Assembly (NCBI RefSeq): GCF_019977315.1
Contig: NZ_AP024652.1
Span: 3,782,001 to 3,846,000 of the forward strand
Length of the DNA stretch: 64,000 nucleotides
Direction: 5' to 3'
Source of the DNA: Arthrobacter sp. StoSoilB22
GTDB lineage: Bacteria > Actinomycetota > Actinomycetes > Actinomycetales > Micrococcaceae
The notes below the pieces were generated by a model. That model saw only the letters and a program-made list of their open reading frames with translations. It was not told where the DNA came from and did not search any database. Below, one piece after another: positions 31,303 to 42,102 of the stretch. Each line of letters begins with the position of its first letter. Position 1 is the stretch's first letter. Both the position numbers and the translations under genes were made by a program.

Positions 31303-32616
31303 CTAGAAGCTCGCCTTGGCGGTGGTGATTTCCTCGGCCATCTTCTGCACGGCTTCCTCAGTGGTGGCGGTGCCGGAGAGGACGGCGTAGACGTTCTTGT
31401 AGATCGCCTGCGAGATCTGCGGGTAGACCGGGGAGATCGGTCGCGGCTTGGCACCCTTCACCGAGGCGAGGAGTTCGGTGGCGAACGGCATCTTCTGCAG
31501 AACGGCCGGGTCCGAGTAGGCAGCTTCGTTTACGGGTGCCTGGGAGTAGTCCATGGCCACGTGCTTCTGCCAGTCCGGGGTGGTGGCGAAGTCGATGAAC
31601 GCGACAGCCCCGGCCTCGTTGGTGGAGTGGGCCGAGATCGCGAGGTTCCAGCCGCCGAGCACGCCGGAGGCCTTGCCGCCTTCCCATGCCGGCAGCGGCG
31701 CAACCGCGAAGCTGGACGCGAGCGGTGTTGCATTGAGCAGGCGGTAGACGTGCGGCCAGTTGCGCTGGTATCCGAAGTCGCCGGACTCGTAGGCGAGGCG
31801 GGCCGGGTCTTCGTTGTAGGTGAGGACGGCGCGGTCGGCTGAGCCGTTCTTGAGGCCGTCGCTCATGAAGTTGAGGACGTCGCGGGTTTCCTTGGAGTCG
31901 ATTTTGACGTCGCCTTGGTCGTTGAGGACTTCACCGCCTGCGCTGTAGAGCATTTCGAGGAAGTTCACCGTGAGGCCCTCGTACTGCTTGCCCTGGTAGA
32001 CGTAGCCGTTGCCGGGAGCCTTGGCGGCTTCTGCGTAGAGCTGCTGCCAGGACTCGGGCTTGGCCACCTTGTCCTTCTGGTAGTAGATCAACCCGGCGTT
32101 GGTGAAGAACGGCGAGCCCCAGTACTTGTCCTGGTACTTGGTGGTTTCCACAGTGGAGGGAATGAGCCGGCCCTTGTTGGCTTCCACCAACTTTGTCTGG
32201 TCCAGCAGCCAGCCCTGCGAGGCGAACTCGGAGGTCCAGATGACGTCCGTGACAAAGAGGTCGCACTCCGTGGACTTGCCTTCGAGCCGCTGCACGATCT
32301 GCGTGCGGGCTTCATCCGTGGTGGCGCCGATCTCGGTGTACTTGGCCGTGACCTTGCCGTTCGCCTTCGTGAACGCCTCCGCTGTGCCCTTGTAGATGCC
32401 GCTCGCGTCCTTGACGCCGCAGATGTTCACGGCACCGCTGGCATTAGCGCCCGACGCCGGATCGGCAGCTGCCGCTTGCTCGGCACCTTGGGGTGCGGTT
32501 CCCCCGCCGCACGCGCTGAGGAGGAGGGTGGCTGCTATTGCGGTTGCGGCTAGGGCCTTGCCGTTTCGGGGCGTTGCTTTGTTCTGGAGCGGGAGAGCAG
32601 GTCGGTTCAAGTCCAC
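31303..32616 (-). CDS. sugar ABC transporter substrate-binding lipoprotein
   Basis: A 437-residue extracytoplasmic binding protein. It has a signal sequence of type II: LAATAIAATLLLSACGGG with lipobox L-S-A-C. The mature part has family features such as VTAKYTEIGATTDEARTQIV and, later, VLGGWNLAISAHSTNEAGAV, typical of CUT1 binding proteins. I chose GTG 32616, which follows AAAGGAGCCACTT. The longer frame from 32742 would run through the operators. It is the first gene of the operon and lies directly downstream of two LacI-type operators. Ligand unknown, possibly an alpha-glucoside such as trehalose. Confidence 0.87.
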   Translation of the reverse strand: MDLNRPALPLQNKATPRNGKALAATAIAATLLLSACGGGTAPQGAEQAAAADPASGANASGAVNICGVKDASGIYKGTAEAFTKANGKVTAKYTEIGATTDEARTQIVQRLEGKSTECDLFVTDVIWTSEFASQGWLLDQTKLVEANKGRLIPSTVETTKYQDKYWGSPFFTNAGLIYYQKDKVAKPESWQQLYAEAAKAPGNGYVYQGKQYEGLTVNFLEMLYSAGGEVLNDQGDVKIDSKETRDVLNFMSDGLKNGSADRAVLTYNEDPARLAYESGDFGYQRNWPHVYRLLNATPLASSFAVAPLPAWEGGKASGVLGGWNLAISAHSTNEAGAVAFIDFATTPDWQKHVAMDYSQAPVNEAAYSDPAVLQKMPFATELLASVKGAKPRPISPVYPQISQAIYKNVYAVLSGTATTEEAVQKMAEEITTAKASF

Positions 32617-32717
32617 AAGTGGCTCCTTTGGTGGCTGTGGGTGAGTGGCGTTCAGTGCGCGTTTGGGCTGTCCCGCGTGCTGAGGGTGGCTTCTTTGCCG
32701 GTGGTGCATGTGGTTCG

Positions 32718-32731
32718 TGGAATCGATTCCA
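32718..32731. promoter_or_regulatory. LacI-family operator 1
   Basis: TGGAATCGATTCCA is a perfect 14-bp palindrome with a central CG, as LacI-family regulators bind. It is identical, with flanks (CGTGGAATCGATTCCAAA), to a second copy 45 bp away. It lies about 100 bp before the binding-protein gene. Confidence 0.8.
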
Positions 32732-32762
32732 AATATGTTCAAAAGAATCGACCTTGCGGCCG

Positions 32763-32776
32763 TGGAATCGATTCCA
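32763..32776. promoter_or_regulatory. LacI-family operator 2
   Basis: A second copy of TGGAATCGATTCCA within an identical 18-bp block. A half site, GAATCGA, lies between the two at 32755-32761. Two operators 45 bp apart flanking the promoter region suit repression by the LacI-family protein encoded just upstream. Confidence 0.8.
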
Positions 32777-32816
32777 AAGTAGTGTGACAGGGACCACTGA
32801 CGGCTGTCAACCCTCT

Positions 32817-33812
32817 TTATTTCGTGGAGTCTCGGATGACGAGTTCGTGCGGGAGGAAGGTTCTTCCCTTGCGATGCGAACCCTCGACGGTCATCCGTTC
32901 CAGGAGTTCAGCGAAGGCTACACGGCCCATTTCGTAGGCGGGTTGGCGGACTGTGGTCAGCTCCGGAACGCACATTTCCGCCTGAGCCGAGTCATCGAAG
33001 CCTGCGACGGCGATGTCTTGTGGAACTCTGAGTCCGGCATCCGTGAGTTCCCGAACGCACCCGGCAGCGACGACGTCGGTCCCGCAGAAGACGGCGTCCG
33101 GGAGGTCTTTTGATTTGAGAAGCTTCTTGGCGAGCGTACGGCCGGCGTAGAAGCCGAAGTTGCCTTCGCCGAACAGGATCTGGTCCGGCTCCAGGCCTTG
33201 CACCCTGAGCGCTTGGCGGAAGCCCTCTTCCCGGAGCCGGCCCGAGCGGGCACCCCTATGCGCGAGCATAGCCAGCTTCTTGGCTCCCGTGTCGATCAGA
33301 TGTTTGGTGATGTCGTAGGCGGCTTGGCGGTCATCGATGGACACCCCGAATGCTGCCTCAGCGTCGACGATTTCACAGACCTGGACAACGCTCATTTGCT
33401 CCGCGACCGTGTTGACGTCATCGTCCGGCATCGTTGGCGAGAAGATCACCAGTCCGTCCACGGAGCCGTTCCTCAGCATGTCCACGAGCTGCTGCTCGCG
33501 ATCAAGGTCACCGTCCGTGGCAGCAATGAGGCTGACGTAGCCAGAGTCCGCCGCAGCGTCTCCTACGCCGCGAAAGACTTCACTGATGACAAGGGAGTCC
33601 AAGTTCTTGGCGAGGGCGAGGACGCGCATGGTGCGGTCTCTTCGGAGATCCCTCGCCGAAGCAAGAGGACGATAGCTGAGCTCCTTGATGGCGGCGTTGA
33701 CCTTCTCCTTGGCCGACGCGCTGACAGCCGAACTCCCGTTCAGAACACGCGACACCGTCCCCACGGACACACCCGCCGTCCTGGCGACGTCCTGAACTGT
33801 CGGCCGAGCCAT
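32817..33812 (-). CDS. LacI family transcriptional repressor
   Basis: A 331-residue LacI-type repressor. The N-terminal helix-turn-helix and hinge are PTVQDVARTAGVSVGTVSRVLNGSSAVS and then ELSYRPLASARDL. The periplasmic-binding-protein-like domain follows (for example VDGLVIFSPTMPDDDV, FCGTDVVAAGCVRELTDAG and DIAVAGFDDSAQAE). It is encoded upstream of the sugar ABC/ThuA operon on the same strand, and two identical palindromic operators lie in the gap after it. It most likely represses that operon until the sugar is present. Start ATG 33812 follows GGAAGGACA. Confidence 0.88.
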   Translation of the reverse strand: MARPTVQDVARTAGVSVGTVSRVLNGSSAVSASAKEKVNAAIKELSYRPLASARDLRRDRTMRVLALAKNLDSLVISEVFRGVGDAAADSGYVSLIAATDGDLDREQQLVDMLRNGSVDGLVIFSPTMPDDDVNTVAEQMSVVQVCEIVDAEAAFGVSIDDRQAAYDITKHLIDTGAKKLAMLAHRGARSGRLREEGFRQALRVQGLEPDQILFGEGNFGFYAGRTLAKKLLKSKDLPDAVFCGTDVVAAGCVRELTDAGLRVPQDIAVAGFDDSAQAEMCVPELTTVRQPAYEMGRVAFAELLERMTVEGSHRKGRTFLPHELVIRDSTK

Positions 33813-34029
33813 TCGTTTGTCCTTCCGCGAGCAGTGACGTTGGTCCGTGGCGTAATGCCTCTCCCGTGTCCCAGCTAAGCGCAGCACCAGAGAGAGGTAC
33901 GACCATCGCCAGCCTCTCACAGCCTGTGGACGAAATGGCGTGAGGCGCTAGATAGTACCTCCAACGCCTCGACTTTCCGGGTGGCACTTACCTGCGGCCG
34001 ATGGGAGAAACTTATTTGGTTCATACGGG

Positions 34030-35688
34030 CTAGGCTCGCGATGCAAGGGCATACCCGATGAACTCATCTTGCTGCGTACGCCCCTCTGACCAGCGACCGC
34101 GAAATCCCGCAGGCCTTGGTCGATGATGAGCAATAGTCAACGTCAGCCGACGTTTCGCTCGAGATATTCCTACGAAGAATGTTTGCCTCTCATCTTCAAG
34201 ATCGCCCCAGAACATCTGATCTTCAATAGCGAGCATGAAAACAGTATCAAACTCGAGACCCTTGCACTTATGAATCGTAAGTATTCGCACAGCGGAATCA
34301 TCAGAAAAACGTCTGATTGCTGACTCAGCGTCCATTCCTCCGTCAATCATCTTCGATAACTGATCAAGCGTTTCCTTGACCTTCTGAGTGACGTACGGAC
34401 CATTCTCATATGACGGTGATAAGCTCCTAAGAAATTCCAAGCCCGCCCTATCAAGAAGCTCAAAGACAACATCTCTCAAATCATCATAGCGAGCGCTGGG
34501 AGCTGATTCAGCTAACCGAACCCTTGATGCCTCGATGAATACCAACCACTCCCTTCGATCCATGAAGCTATCCTTATGCTCTTGATCTTGGATCAATGCA
34601 TCCATAAGAGCGTGGAACGCAGCAGGTTCGCGTTTACCTAGCACAACCGTCAAGAAGTCAATTATCAGCCTTACTACGGGCTCGGCCGCGAGGTCCTGCA
34701 GTTCAGCCTCATCCCGGAAAGGAATCTGCCGGTGTGTAAGTTCCTTCTTGAGTTCAATGGCATAGAGATTGCTTTGCTTTGCCACGAGAACGGCAATATC
34801 ATGAGGTTCCAGGCCAATTATTGAGATTGCAGCATCTACCTCATTGGCAATCCAAGATGCCTCAGCCTGAGGATCATCGAAGCTGAAGGCCTCGACTATA
34901 CCTTCATCGCCGACGACTTCGCTATCCGCCAATGCCGCTGGAGGATCAATGACCTTGACAATGTCATTCTGCATTCGACGAAGGCGAGTTAACGACCGGT
35001 AGTTCTGGTACAAAGGAAGGTCTCGGGCATGAAAATCGTCCAAATATTGATCAAACACACCTCGCAATGCCCCGGCAAAATACATTATAGTCTGCTTCTT
35101 ATCACCGACTGCGGTGATTATTGATTCAGTATTACGAAATATGACACTTATAAGGGCATATTGATCGCGAGTGCAATCTTGAAACTCATCGAGAAATACG
35201 TGACTATATGTTTGGCGCAGAGCATTTTGAACAACTTGACTCGAATTGACAATCTGGATAGCCAAGGGGATTATGTCGGCAAAGGTTATTGAAGATCCTT
35301 CGACTCGTTGATCACTGATCGAGTAATCAGGACCGAGAGCATCGGAACCAGTCAGTAGCGGCCTGAATTGGTCAATTATGCGCTTCGCAAAGGCATGAAA
35401 TGTCACGCTCTCAAGCCGCGATCCGAGCTGCTTCCCAGACCGCGCATTGACCCGTTGTCGCAGATTTTTTGCTGCATCAACCTTAAACGAGATGGCTAGG
35501 ATTCTCCGCGGATGCCGACAAGTCCCAGTTCTAAGCAGAAAATCTGCTCGCTGTGCCAATACTTCGGTCTTACCAGCTCCTGGACCAGCAGACAGCAGGA
35601 CGTTCCGACCTGACTCACGTACTGCTTCCAGTGCATTCGGTTCCAGAACCAACCCAGCTACAGGAGCCCACTGTTCCACCTTCATCAC
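34030..35688 (-). CDS. gajB: UvrD/Rep-like helicase, GajB-type subunit of a Gabija system
   Basis: A 552-residue superfamily 1A helicase. Motifs: SAGPGAGKTEVL (Walker A), a Q-like segment before it, HVFLDEFQDC (DExx box), VGDKKQTIMYFAGAL (motif III), YQNYRSL (motif IV), VRILTIHKCKGLEFDTV (motif V) and FVGISRAKRRLTL (motif VI). It follows and overlaps an OLD-family ATPase/TOPRIM gene (GTGA overlap). This two-gene pair is the known Gabija defence system, where GajB senses or processes nucleic acid and nucleotide changes and GajA cuts DNA. Codon use is more AT-rich than in flanking metabolic genes, indicating acquisition. GTG 35688 or ATG 35685 is the start. Confidence 0.82.
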   Translation of the reverse strand: MMKVEQWAPVAGLVLEPNALEAVRESGRNVLLSAGPGAGKTEVLAQRADFLLRTGTCRHPRRILAISFKVDAAKNLRQRVNARSGKQLGSRLESVTFHAFAKRIIDQFRPLLTGSDALGPDYSISDQRVEGSSITFADIIPLAIQIVNSSQVVQNALRQTYSHVFLDEFQDCTRDQYALISVIFRNTESIITAVGDKKQTIMYFAGALRGVFDQYLDDFHARDLPLYQNYRSLTRLRRMQNDIVKVIDPPAALADSEVVGDEGIVEAFSFDDPQAEASWIANEVDAAISIIGLEPHDIAVLVAKQSNLYAIELKKELTHRQIPFRDEAELQDLAAEPVVRLIIDFLTVVLGKREPAAFHALMDALIQDQEHKDSFMDRREWLVFIEASRVRLAESAPSARYDDLRDVVFELLDRAGLEFLRSLSPSYENGPYVTQKVKETLDQLSKMIDGGMDAESAIRRFSDDSAVRILTIHKCKGLEFDTVFMLAIEDQMFWGDLEDERQTFFVGISRAKRRLTLTIAHHRPRPAGFRGRWSEGRTQQDEFIGYALASRA

Positions 35689-37619
35689 TCCGGTAGTCCC
35701 CTTAGCTTGTCCATTACACCAGCAACCAGGCGCAGATAGCTCTGGGGTGCGGATGTCAATATGGCGCTGTCCTCCAATGCCGACAAAGCTTCGAGATGAG
35801 CGGCCGGCTTGCTGCCAAGTTTGAACAACCCGTGATAGCGGTGAAAGGCCTTCTGCTCCTCCGCAGAATACTGCTGATCATCACCATGAGAGCCGCCCAA
35901 GACGCTGCTTACGACATTGGTCGTCGCCCGCGCTTGACCTGCTGACAGAGCACCATATTCGTTTGGGAACGCCATAAGCATAGAGAAATCGAGGTCAAGG
36001 GGTTCAGAGAAGAAGACCCCTGCCCCTTCAAGCGAGGCGAGCAGAGCCTGCCCCTTATCGCTTTTGCGAAGATTGTCCGCGCTGTTCCATGAAGGAAATG
36101 GATCTAGAGTTGGAATACCTTGACCGGCATTTTGACCGGGATAAAGCTCCAAGTATGCCAGTGCGGTTTTTAGACGGCCCCACCCGCCTCCGTTACGGCC
36201 CAAGTCCAAGTCGAGCAGGGTTAGGTAAGGGATGCCGAGTCCATCCAGCAGCCGCCAGAAGTGATTGACGTGCTTACCGCCTAGGGGAACTACTGAAACG
36301 GATGCATCATCGACGGCGACCCCATGAGCCTGCAGTAGTCGGGGAAGAACTATCTCCTCGCTATCCCCCTCCCCCAGCACGACTAGACGCGAGAAGTACA
36401 GCTCGGGAAATGCTTGGACGGCTTCGCGAACAAACTTATAGCCTTCATCGGTGTTTTTCGGCATCACAATATGCGATATTTTTGTTGCTCTCTTCTCACT
36501 CAGGCGAAGGTAGCGGATGTCTTCCGGCGGGGTCCGTCGGAGCATCGAGGCTGAGTGAGTTGCAATTGCGCATTGGCCGTCTTCTTGACTTGAAAACTCT
36601 CGCAACACTTGAATCACGCGACCCAGATAGTGAGGCGACAAGCTATTCTCCGGTTCCTCCACTGCCAAGAATGTGAATATGGGCGGACGCAGCTTACTTA
36701 GATCAAAGTGCGGTTCTTCATCTGCGGTGATTGACTGACCGATGCCGTGCAAAGTTAGCACAAGGGAAAGGTATAGCAAGGATTTTTGACCGTCACTCAG
36801 CAAGGAGTAGTCCAGCGGTTCGGTTGAATGACCTGGACCGAATCCGATGGTTAAGTAACGAAATAGGTCTTCAAGACTGTTTCCAGCAAAGGAGACCTGA
36901 ACTTCCTTATGGAAGTCGCTCTGGTGGAGAGCACTCCAATATTTCGTTAGATATTTCGTGACATCGGCAATTGGTCCGCTTCCTGAAAGTGAAGCATTAA
37001 GCTGGTCCGTCAGAGTCGAGATCTCAGCGCGTTGACTATCCCAGTCCGCTGACTTCAAAAGCTTCCCCATTAGCGCACCTGTACCAAAAGCTATGTGGTC
37101 GGCCGGGTCACGGCGTGCAGGCAAATAGTGAACTTGGATCAATGCCCGGTCGTCTCGGTGCATTCGGTATGTACTTGTAGGCATGCCGGAACTATCGTAC
37201 GCGGCTACGTAGGCCAATTCCTGCTCTACCTCACCATCATCGGCAATGGTGGCACTGAGACGGATACGCATATAAGCAGTTCCCTCAGGTTCATCCAAGA
37301 GGATATGGCGAAAGTTTGGAGGTACAGCACCATCGTAGGTACCTTCCCCGCCGAGCTGAGGAAAAGCGAACTCAGCCTCAATCCAGAGGGAAGTAGCACG
37401 GGACCGCAAGCCCTGCTCGGACACCGTGACGTGGAAGTCGTCGGCACGCACACGCCGCAGGGACGATTCGACACCGAACATTCGAGCGAGGGCCTGAAGG
37501 AGCGCAGTCTTTCCGGACCCATTTGGTCCCAGTAAATATGTAAGATTCGCAAATTCTAGCACTTCAGCTGACGCGCCAAATGACTGAAAGTTGCACAGCT
37601 GCAAACTGACGAGCTTCAT
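35685..37619 (-). CDS. gajA: OLD-family ATPase/TOPRIM nuclease, GajA-type subunit of a Gabija system
   Basis: A 644-residue protein. The N-terminal ABC-like ATPase has YLLGPNGSGKTALLQAL (Walker A, about 29-45), YSLLSDGQKSLLYLSLVL (signature) and TFLAVEEPENSLSPHYLG (Walker B). The C-terminal TOPRIM part has LVVLGEGDSEEIVLPRLL (conserved Glu) and LLDLDLGRNGGG (D-x-D). In the known Gabija systems, GajA is a nucleotide-regulated DNA-nicking nuclease in complex with GajB. It is somewhat longer than typical GajA. I chose ATG 37619 (AAGGG upstream); the same frame is open to 37868 but the added residues show no ATPase feature. Confidence 0.82.
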   Translation of the reverse strand: MKLVSLQLCNFQSFGASAEVLEFANLTYLLGPNGSGKTALLQALARMFGVESSLRRVRADDFHVTVSEQGLRSRATSLWIEAEFAFPQLGGEGTYDGAVPPNFRHILLDEPEGTAYMRIRLSATIADDGEVEQELAYVAAYDSSGMPTSTYRMHRDDRALIQVHYLPARRDPADHIAFGTGALMGKLLKSADWDSQRAEISTLTDQLNASLSGSGPIADVTKYLTKYWSALHQSDFHKEVQVSFAGNSLEDLFRYLTIGFGPGHSTEPLDYSLLSDGQKSLLYLSLVLTLHGIGQSITADEEPHFDLSKLRPPIFTFLAVEEPENSLSPHYLGRVIQVLREFSSQEDGQCAIATHSASMLRRTPPEDIRYLRLSEKRATKISHIVMPKNTDEGYKFVREAVQAFPELYFSRLVVLGEGDSEEIVLPRLLQAHGVAVDDASVSVVPLGGKHVNHFWRLLDGLGIPYLTLLDLDLGRNGGGWGRLKTALAYLELYPGQNAGQGIPTLDPFPSWNSADNLRKSDKGQALLASLEGAGVFFSEPLDLDFSMLMAFPNEYGALSAGQARATTNVVSSVLGGSHGDDQQYSAEEQKAFHRYHGLFKLGSKPAAHLEALSALEDSAILTSAPQSYLRLVAGVMDKLRGLPE

Positions 37620-38380
37620 TGCATTACCCTTGCCCTTTTGGTCGTGGCTATATCGTGTAAAAATCAACGGAATTTCATAGTAACGAACCAGAGGGAGTTT
37701 TTCGGCCAACTCAGGGGCATCCGTGCAGCGCGTCTGCCATACATCATTTCGGCGGACCGTCGCATAACCAACGCTTGGAAGAGGACTTAGCAACGTAACT
37801 TGGCCTCGTTCAATCCACCAACTCCTAGCCATAATAGACGAGCTACTCGTTTGCGCTGCGCTCCACATTCGCTCCGACGGCCACCTTGAAGGAAGATAGT
37901 TCCCGTTGCTCTCCCTTGACTGGGCGGCGGCACTCGGGCAAAAGGGGAGAAAAAGCTATCCATGGGCCGACCAATGGGCCGAATTTTGCTGGGGTAGCCC
38001 GCCTAAGGCTGCGGGTGTACGTAGGTATGTCCACGAAACGGATACGCCGACGTATGGAGGCATCCCCATCCCAAGCGCATCGTCGGCCGAAGTGGCAGGC
38101 TTTTGCCGACGATTATTTGCTTCCGCCCTTCTAGCCCTAGCAGCAGCGCTCGACCTCCCGCTCCTCGTCGCCAGGTCGGGGTCAACAAGGAACCTGAGCG
38201 CACGTCGGTTTCCCAAACCCCCACCTCCCCACCCGCCCCCTTGACTCACACCCCCACCTTCCCTAAACTTTTCATAAAGCAGAATCTAAATTCCACAAAG
38301 CGGAAACTGAAGCCAAATACCAAGGCAGCAGCCAAGCAACCCGGAAGATAGATCCAAGCCCCTCCTCGGAAGGACCTACG
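37620..38380. other. 760-bp gene-poor stretch between the Gabija genes and hyi
   Basis: I see no convincing gene here. The minus-strand frame in front of gajA stays open for about 80 codons (from ATG 37833 it reads ARSWWIERGQVTLLSPLP), so a longer GajA N terminus or a remnant cannot be excluded. The stretch 38140-38270 is C-rich. The last 110 bp hold palindromic sites that probably control hyi and the genes after it. No tRNA or clear direct-repeat attachment site is visible at the edge of the defence genes. Confidence 0.5.
38271..38305. promoter_or_regulatory. paired palindromes upstream of the glyoxylate genes
   Basis: TTCCACAAAGCGGAA (38291-38305) is a palindrome with one mismatch (TTCCRC-AAA-GCGGAA). 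A similar TTCATAAAGCAGAA lies 20 bp upstream (38271-38284). The form fits IclR-type (AllR-like) operators of allantoin/glyoxylate genes. They are about 75-110 bp before the hyi start. No IclR gene is in the window. Confidence 0.45.
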
Positions 38381-39184
38381 ATGACGTACACAGTGAACTG
38401 CTCCATCCTCCTGACGGAGCTGCCCTTGCTCGAGCGCCCCGCCGCCGCGAAGGCAGCCGGTTTTGACGCCGTCGAGTTCTGGTGGCCCTTCGAAACCTCC
38501 GTCCCCACCGACGCACAAGTAACCGAGTTTGAAACAGCCATCAAGGACGCCGGCGTTCAGCTCACGGGTTTGAACTTCAACGCTGGCAACATGCCCGGCG
38601 GCGACCGCGGCCTGGTGTCCTGGAAGGGACGTTGCTCCGAGTTCAAGGACAACATCGACGTCGTAGCCGGCATCGGTGAGCGCCTTGGCTGCAAGGCCTT
38701 CAACGCCCTCTACGGCAACCGCCAGGACGAGTTCACCCCTGAAGAGCAGGACGAACTCGCAGCAAAGAACCTCGCCGCAGCAGCGGAAGGCGTCGCCCGC
38801 ATCGGCGGCACCGTCCTCCTCGAACCCGTGAGCGGCGCACCCAAGTACCCGCTCCTCACGGCTGAAGACGCACTCAAAGTCATCGCCCGCGTCAAGGCAG
38901 AATCCGGCGCACAGAACATCAAGCTCCTCGCCGACTTCTACCACTTGGCAGTCAACGGCGACGACGTCGAATCCGTCATCGAGAACCACGCCAAGGACTT
39001 CGGCCACATCCAGATCGCCGACAACCCCGGCCGCGGCGCCCCCGGAACCGGCACCCTCCCCCTCGGCGAATGGATCGCCCGCAGCCGCGAACTCGGCTAC
39101 GACGGCTACATCGGCCTCGAGTACAAGGAACCGCAGGAATCAGCCTTCAGCTGGGCCATCCGCCAGCGCGCCAACGCCAACTAA
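38381..39184 (+). CDS. hyi: hydroxypyruvate isomerase
   Basis: A 267-residue TIM-barrel isomerase of the Hyi/xylose-isomerase-like family: VNCSILLTELPLLERPAAAK at the start, FNFNAGNMPGGDRGL-type loop (seen as LNFNAGNMPGGDRGLVS), LLEPVSGAPKYPLL, LLADFYHLAVNGDD, HIQIADNPGRGAPGTG and IGLEYKEPQESAFSW, with the metal/acid residues Glu and His in the usual strands. It interconverts hydroxypyruvate and tartronate semialdehyde. It is the first gene of hyi-glxR-gcl-glxK-allB, all on the same strand. ATG 38381 follows GGAAGGACCTACG. Confidence 0.92.
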   Translation: MTYTVNCSILLTELPLLERPAAAKAAGFDAVEFWWPFETSVPTDAQVTEFETAIKDAGVQLTGLNFNAGNMPGGDRGLVSWKGRCSEFKDNIDVVAGIGERLGCKAFNALYGNRQDEFTPEEQDELAAKNLAAAAEGVARIGGTVLLEPVSGAPKYPLLTAEDALKVIARVKAESGAQNIKLLADFYHLAVNGDDVESVIENHAKDFGHIQIADNPGRGAPGTGTLPLGEWIARSRELGYDGYIGLEYKEPQESAFSWAIRQRANAN

Positions 39185-39268
39185 CGCACGACGGCGGCAC
39201 CCGCCACAGCGGCTGACTCACCAAACAGCACACCTGAGCTAAAAAAGACTTTCAGAAAGAGAACCACA

Positions 39269-40147
39269 ATGAGCAACGTTGCAGTCATCGGACTCGGAAT
39301 CATGGGCCTCCCCATGGCCATCAACCTCGTCAAGGCAGGCCACACGGTCACCGGATTCAACCGCAGCCAGGACAAGATCGACAAGCTCGTCTCCGAAGGC
39401 GGCCAGGGTGCCACCAGCATCGCGGACGCAGTCAAGGACGCCGACGTCGTCATCACCATGGTCCCGGACTCCCCCGATGTTGAGGGTGTTGTCAGCGGCA
39501 AGGACGGCGTCTTCGCCAACGCGAAGAAGGGCACCCTCTGGATCGACGCATCCAGCATCCGCCCCGATGTCGCCAAGCGCCTCTCCGAAGATGCAGTAGC
39601 AGCCGGCATCCGCCCGCTCGACGCTCCCGTATCCGGCGGCGAACAGGGCGCAATCGACGCCGTCCTGTCCATCATGGTCGGCGGCGAAGCGGCAGACTTC
39701 GAGGCAGCACAGGATGTCCTCAACGCAGTGGGCAAGACCATCGTCCACGTCGGCCCGTCCGGCTCAGGCCAGACCGTCAAGGCAGCCAACCAGCTGATCG
39801 TGGCCGTCAACATCCAGGTCCTCGGCGAGGCCATCGCCTTCCTTGAGGCCTACGGCGTAGACACCGACGCAGCACTGAAGGTCCTCGGCGGCGGCTTGGC
39901 CGGTTCCAAGGTCCTCGACCAGAAGGGTCAGAAGATGCTCGACCGCAACTTCGACCCCGGCTTCCGCCTGGCCCTCCACCACAAGGACCTCGGCATCGTC
40001 ACCTCCGCAGCCCGCGAAGCCAACGTCGCTGTCCCGCTCGGCGCAGTCGTCGCCCAGCTCGTCGCCGCAACCGTCAACCAGGGCGACGGCGGCCTCGACC
40101 ACTCGGGCCTCTTCAAGCAGGTCCTCCAGCTCAGCGGCCGGAAGTAA
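39269..40147 (+). CDS. glxR: 2-hydroxy-3-oxopropionate (tartronate semialdehyde) reductase
   Basis: A 292-residue beta-hydroxyacid dehydrogenase: Rossmann motif VIGLGIMGLPMAINLVKAGH, substrate-binding DAPVSGGEQGA, catalytic Lys in GSGQTVKAANQLIVAVNIQ and the C-terminal LALHHKDLGIVTSAAREAN. It reduces tartronate semialdehyde from Gcl to D-glycerate with NAD(P)H. It sits between hyi and gcl, as is typical for glyoxylate use. ATG 39269 follows AAAGAGAACCACA. Confidence 0.93.
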   Translation: MSNVAVIGLGIMGLPMAINLVKAGHTVTGFNRSQDKIDKLVSEGGQGATSIADAVKDADVVITMVPDSPDVEGVVSGKDGVFANAKKGTLWIDASSIRPDVAKRLSEDAVAAGIRPLDAPVSGGEQGAIDAVLSIMVGGEAADFEAAQDVLNAVGKTIVHVGPSGSGQTVKAANQLIVAVNIQVLGEAIAFLEAYGVDTDAALKVLGGGLAGSKVLDQKGQKMLDRNFDPGFRLALHHKDLGIVTSAAREANVAVPLGAVVAQLVAATVNQGDGGLDHSGLFKQVLQLSGRK

Positions 40148-40180
40148 GCACCCGCCCAAAGGCACCTAGCAACAAAAGCA

Positions 40181-40217
40181 GGGAACCCGCCGTCGTACTT
40201 AAACGACGGCGGCTCCC
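40181..40217. terminator. hairpin between glxR and gcl
   Basis: CCGCCGTCGT (40187-40196) pairs perfectly with ACGACGGCGG (40203-40212) around ACTTAA, and GGG/CCC extend it. No T tract follows. It may be a partial terminator or set different mRNA levels for glxR and gcl, since gcl has its own strong ribosome binding site. Confidence 0.5.
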
Positions 40218-40277
40218 TCACCACACCCAAAAACACCACAGACTTCGCCCGTAAGGGCAAAAAACAAGGAGTACACC

Positions 40278-42065
<1,788 letters not shown>

Positions 42066-42102
42066 GCGTCTGCCGGCACAACAACAGTAAGGAGGCACCG
42101 GA

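Noticed and set aside
30362-31306. Open frame of 314 codons opposite the MalF-type permease
   Set aside because: Composition (Asp/Gly/Arg/His-rich without hydrophobic structure) is typical of antisense frames of membrane-protein genes.
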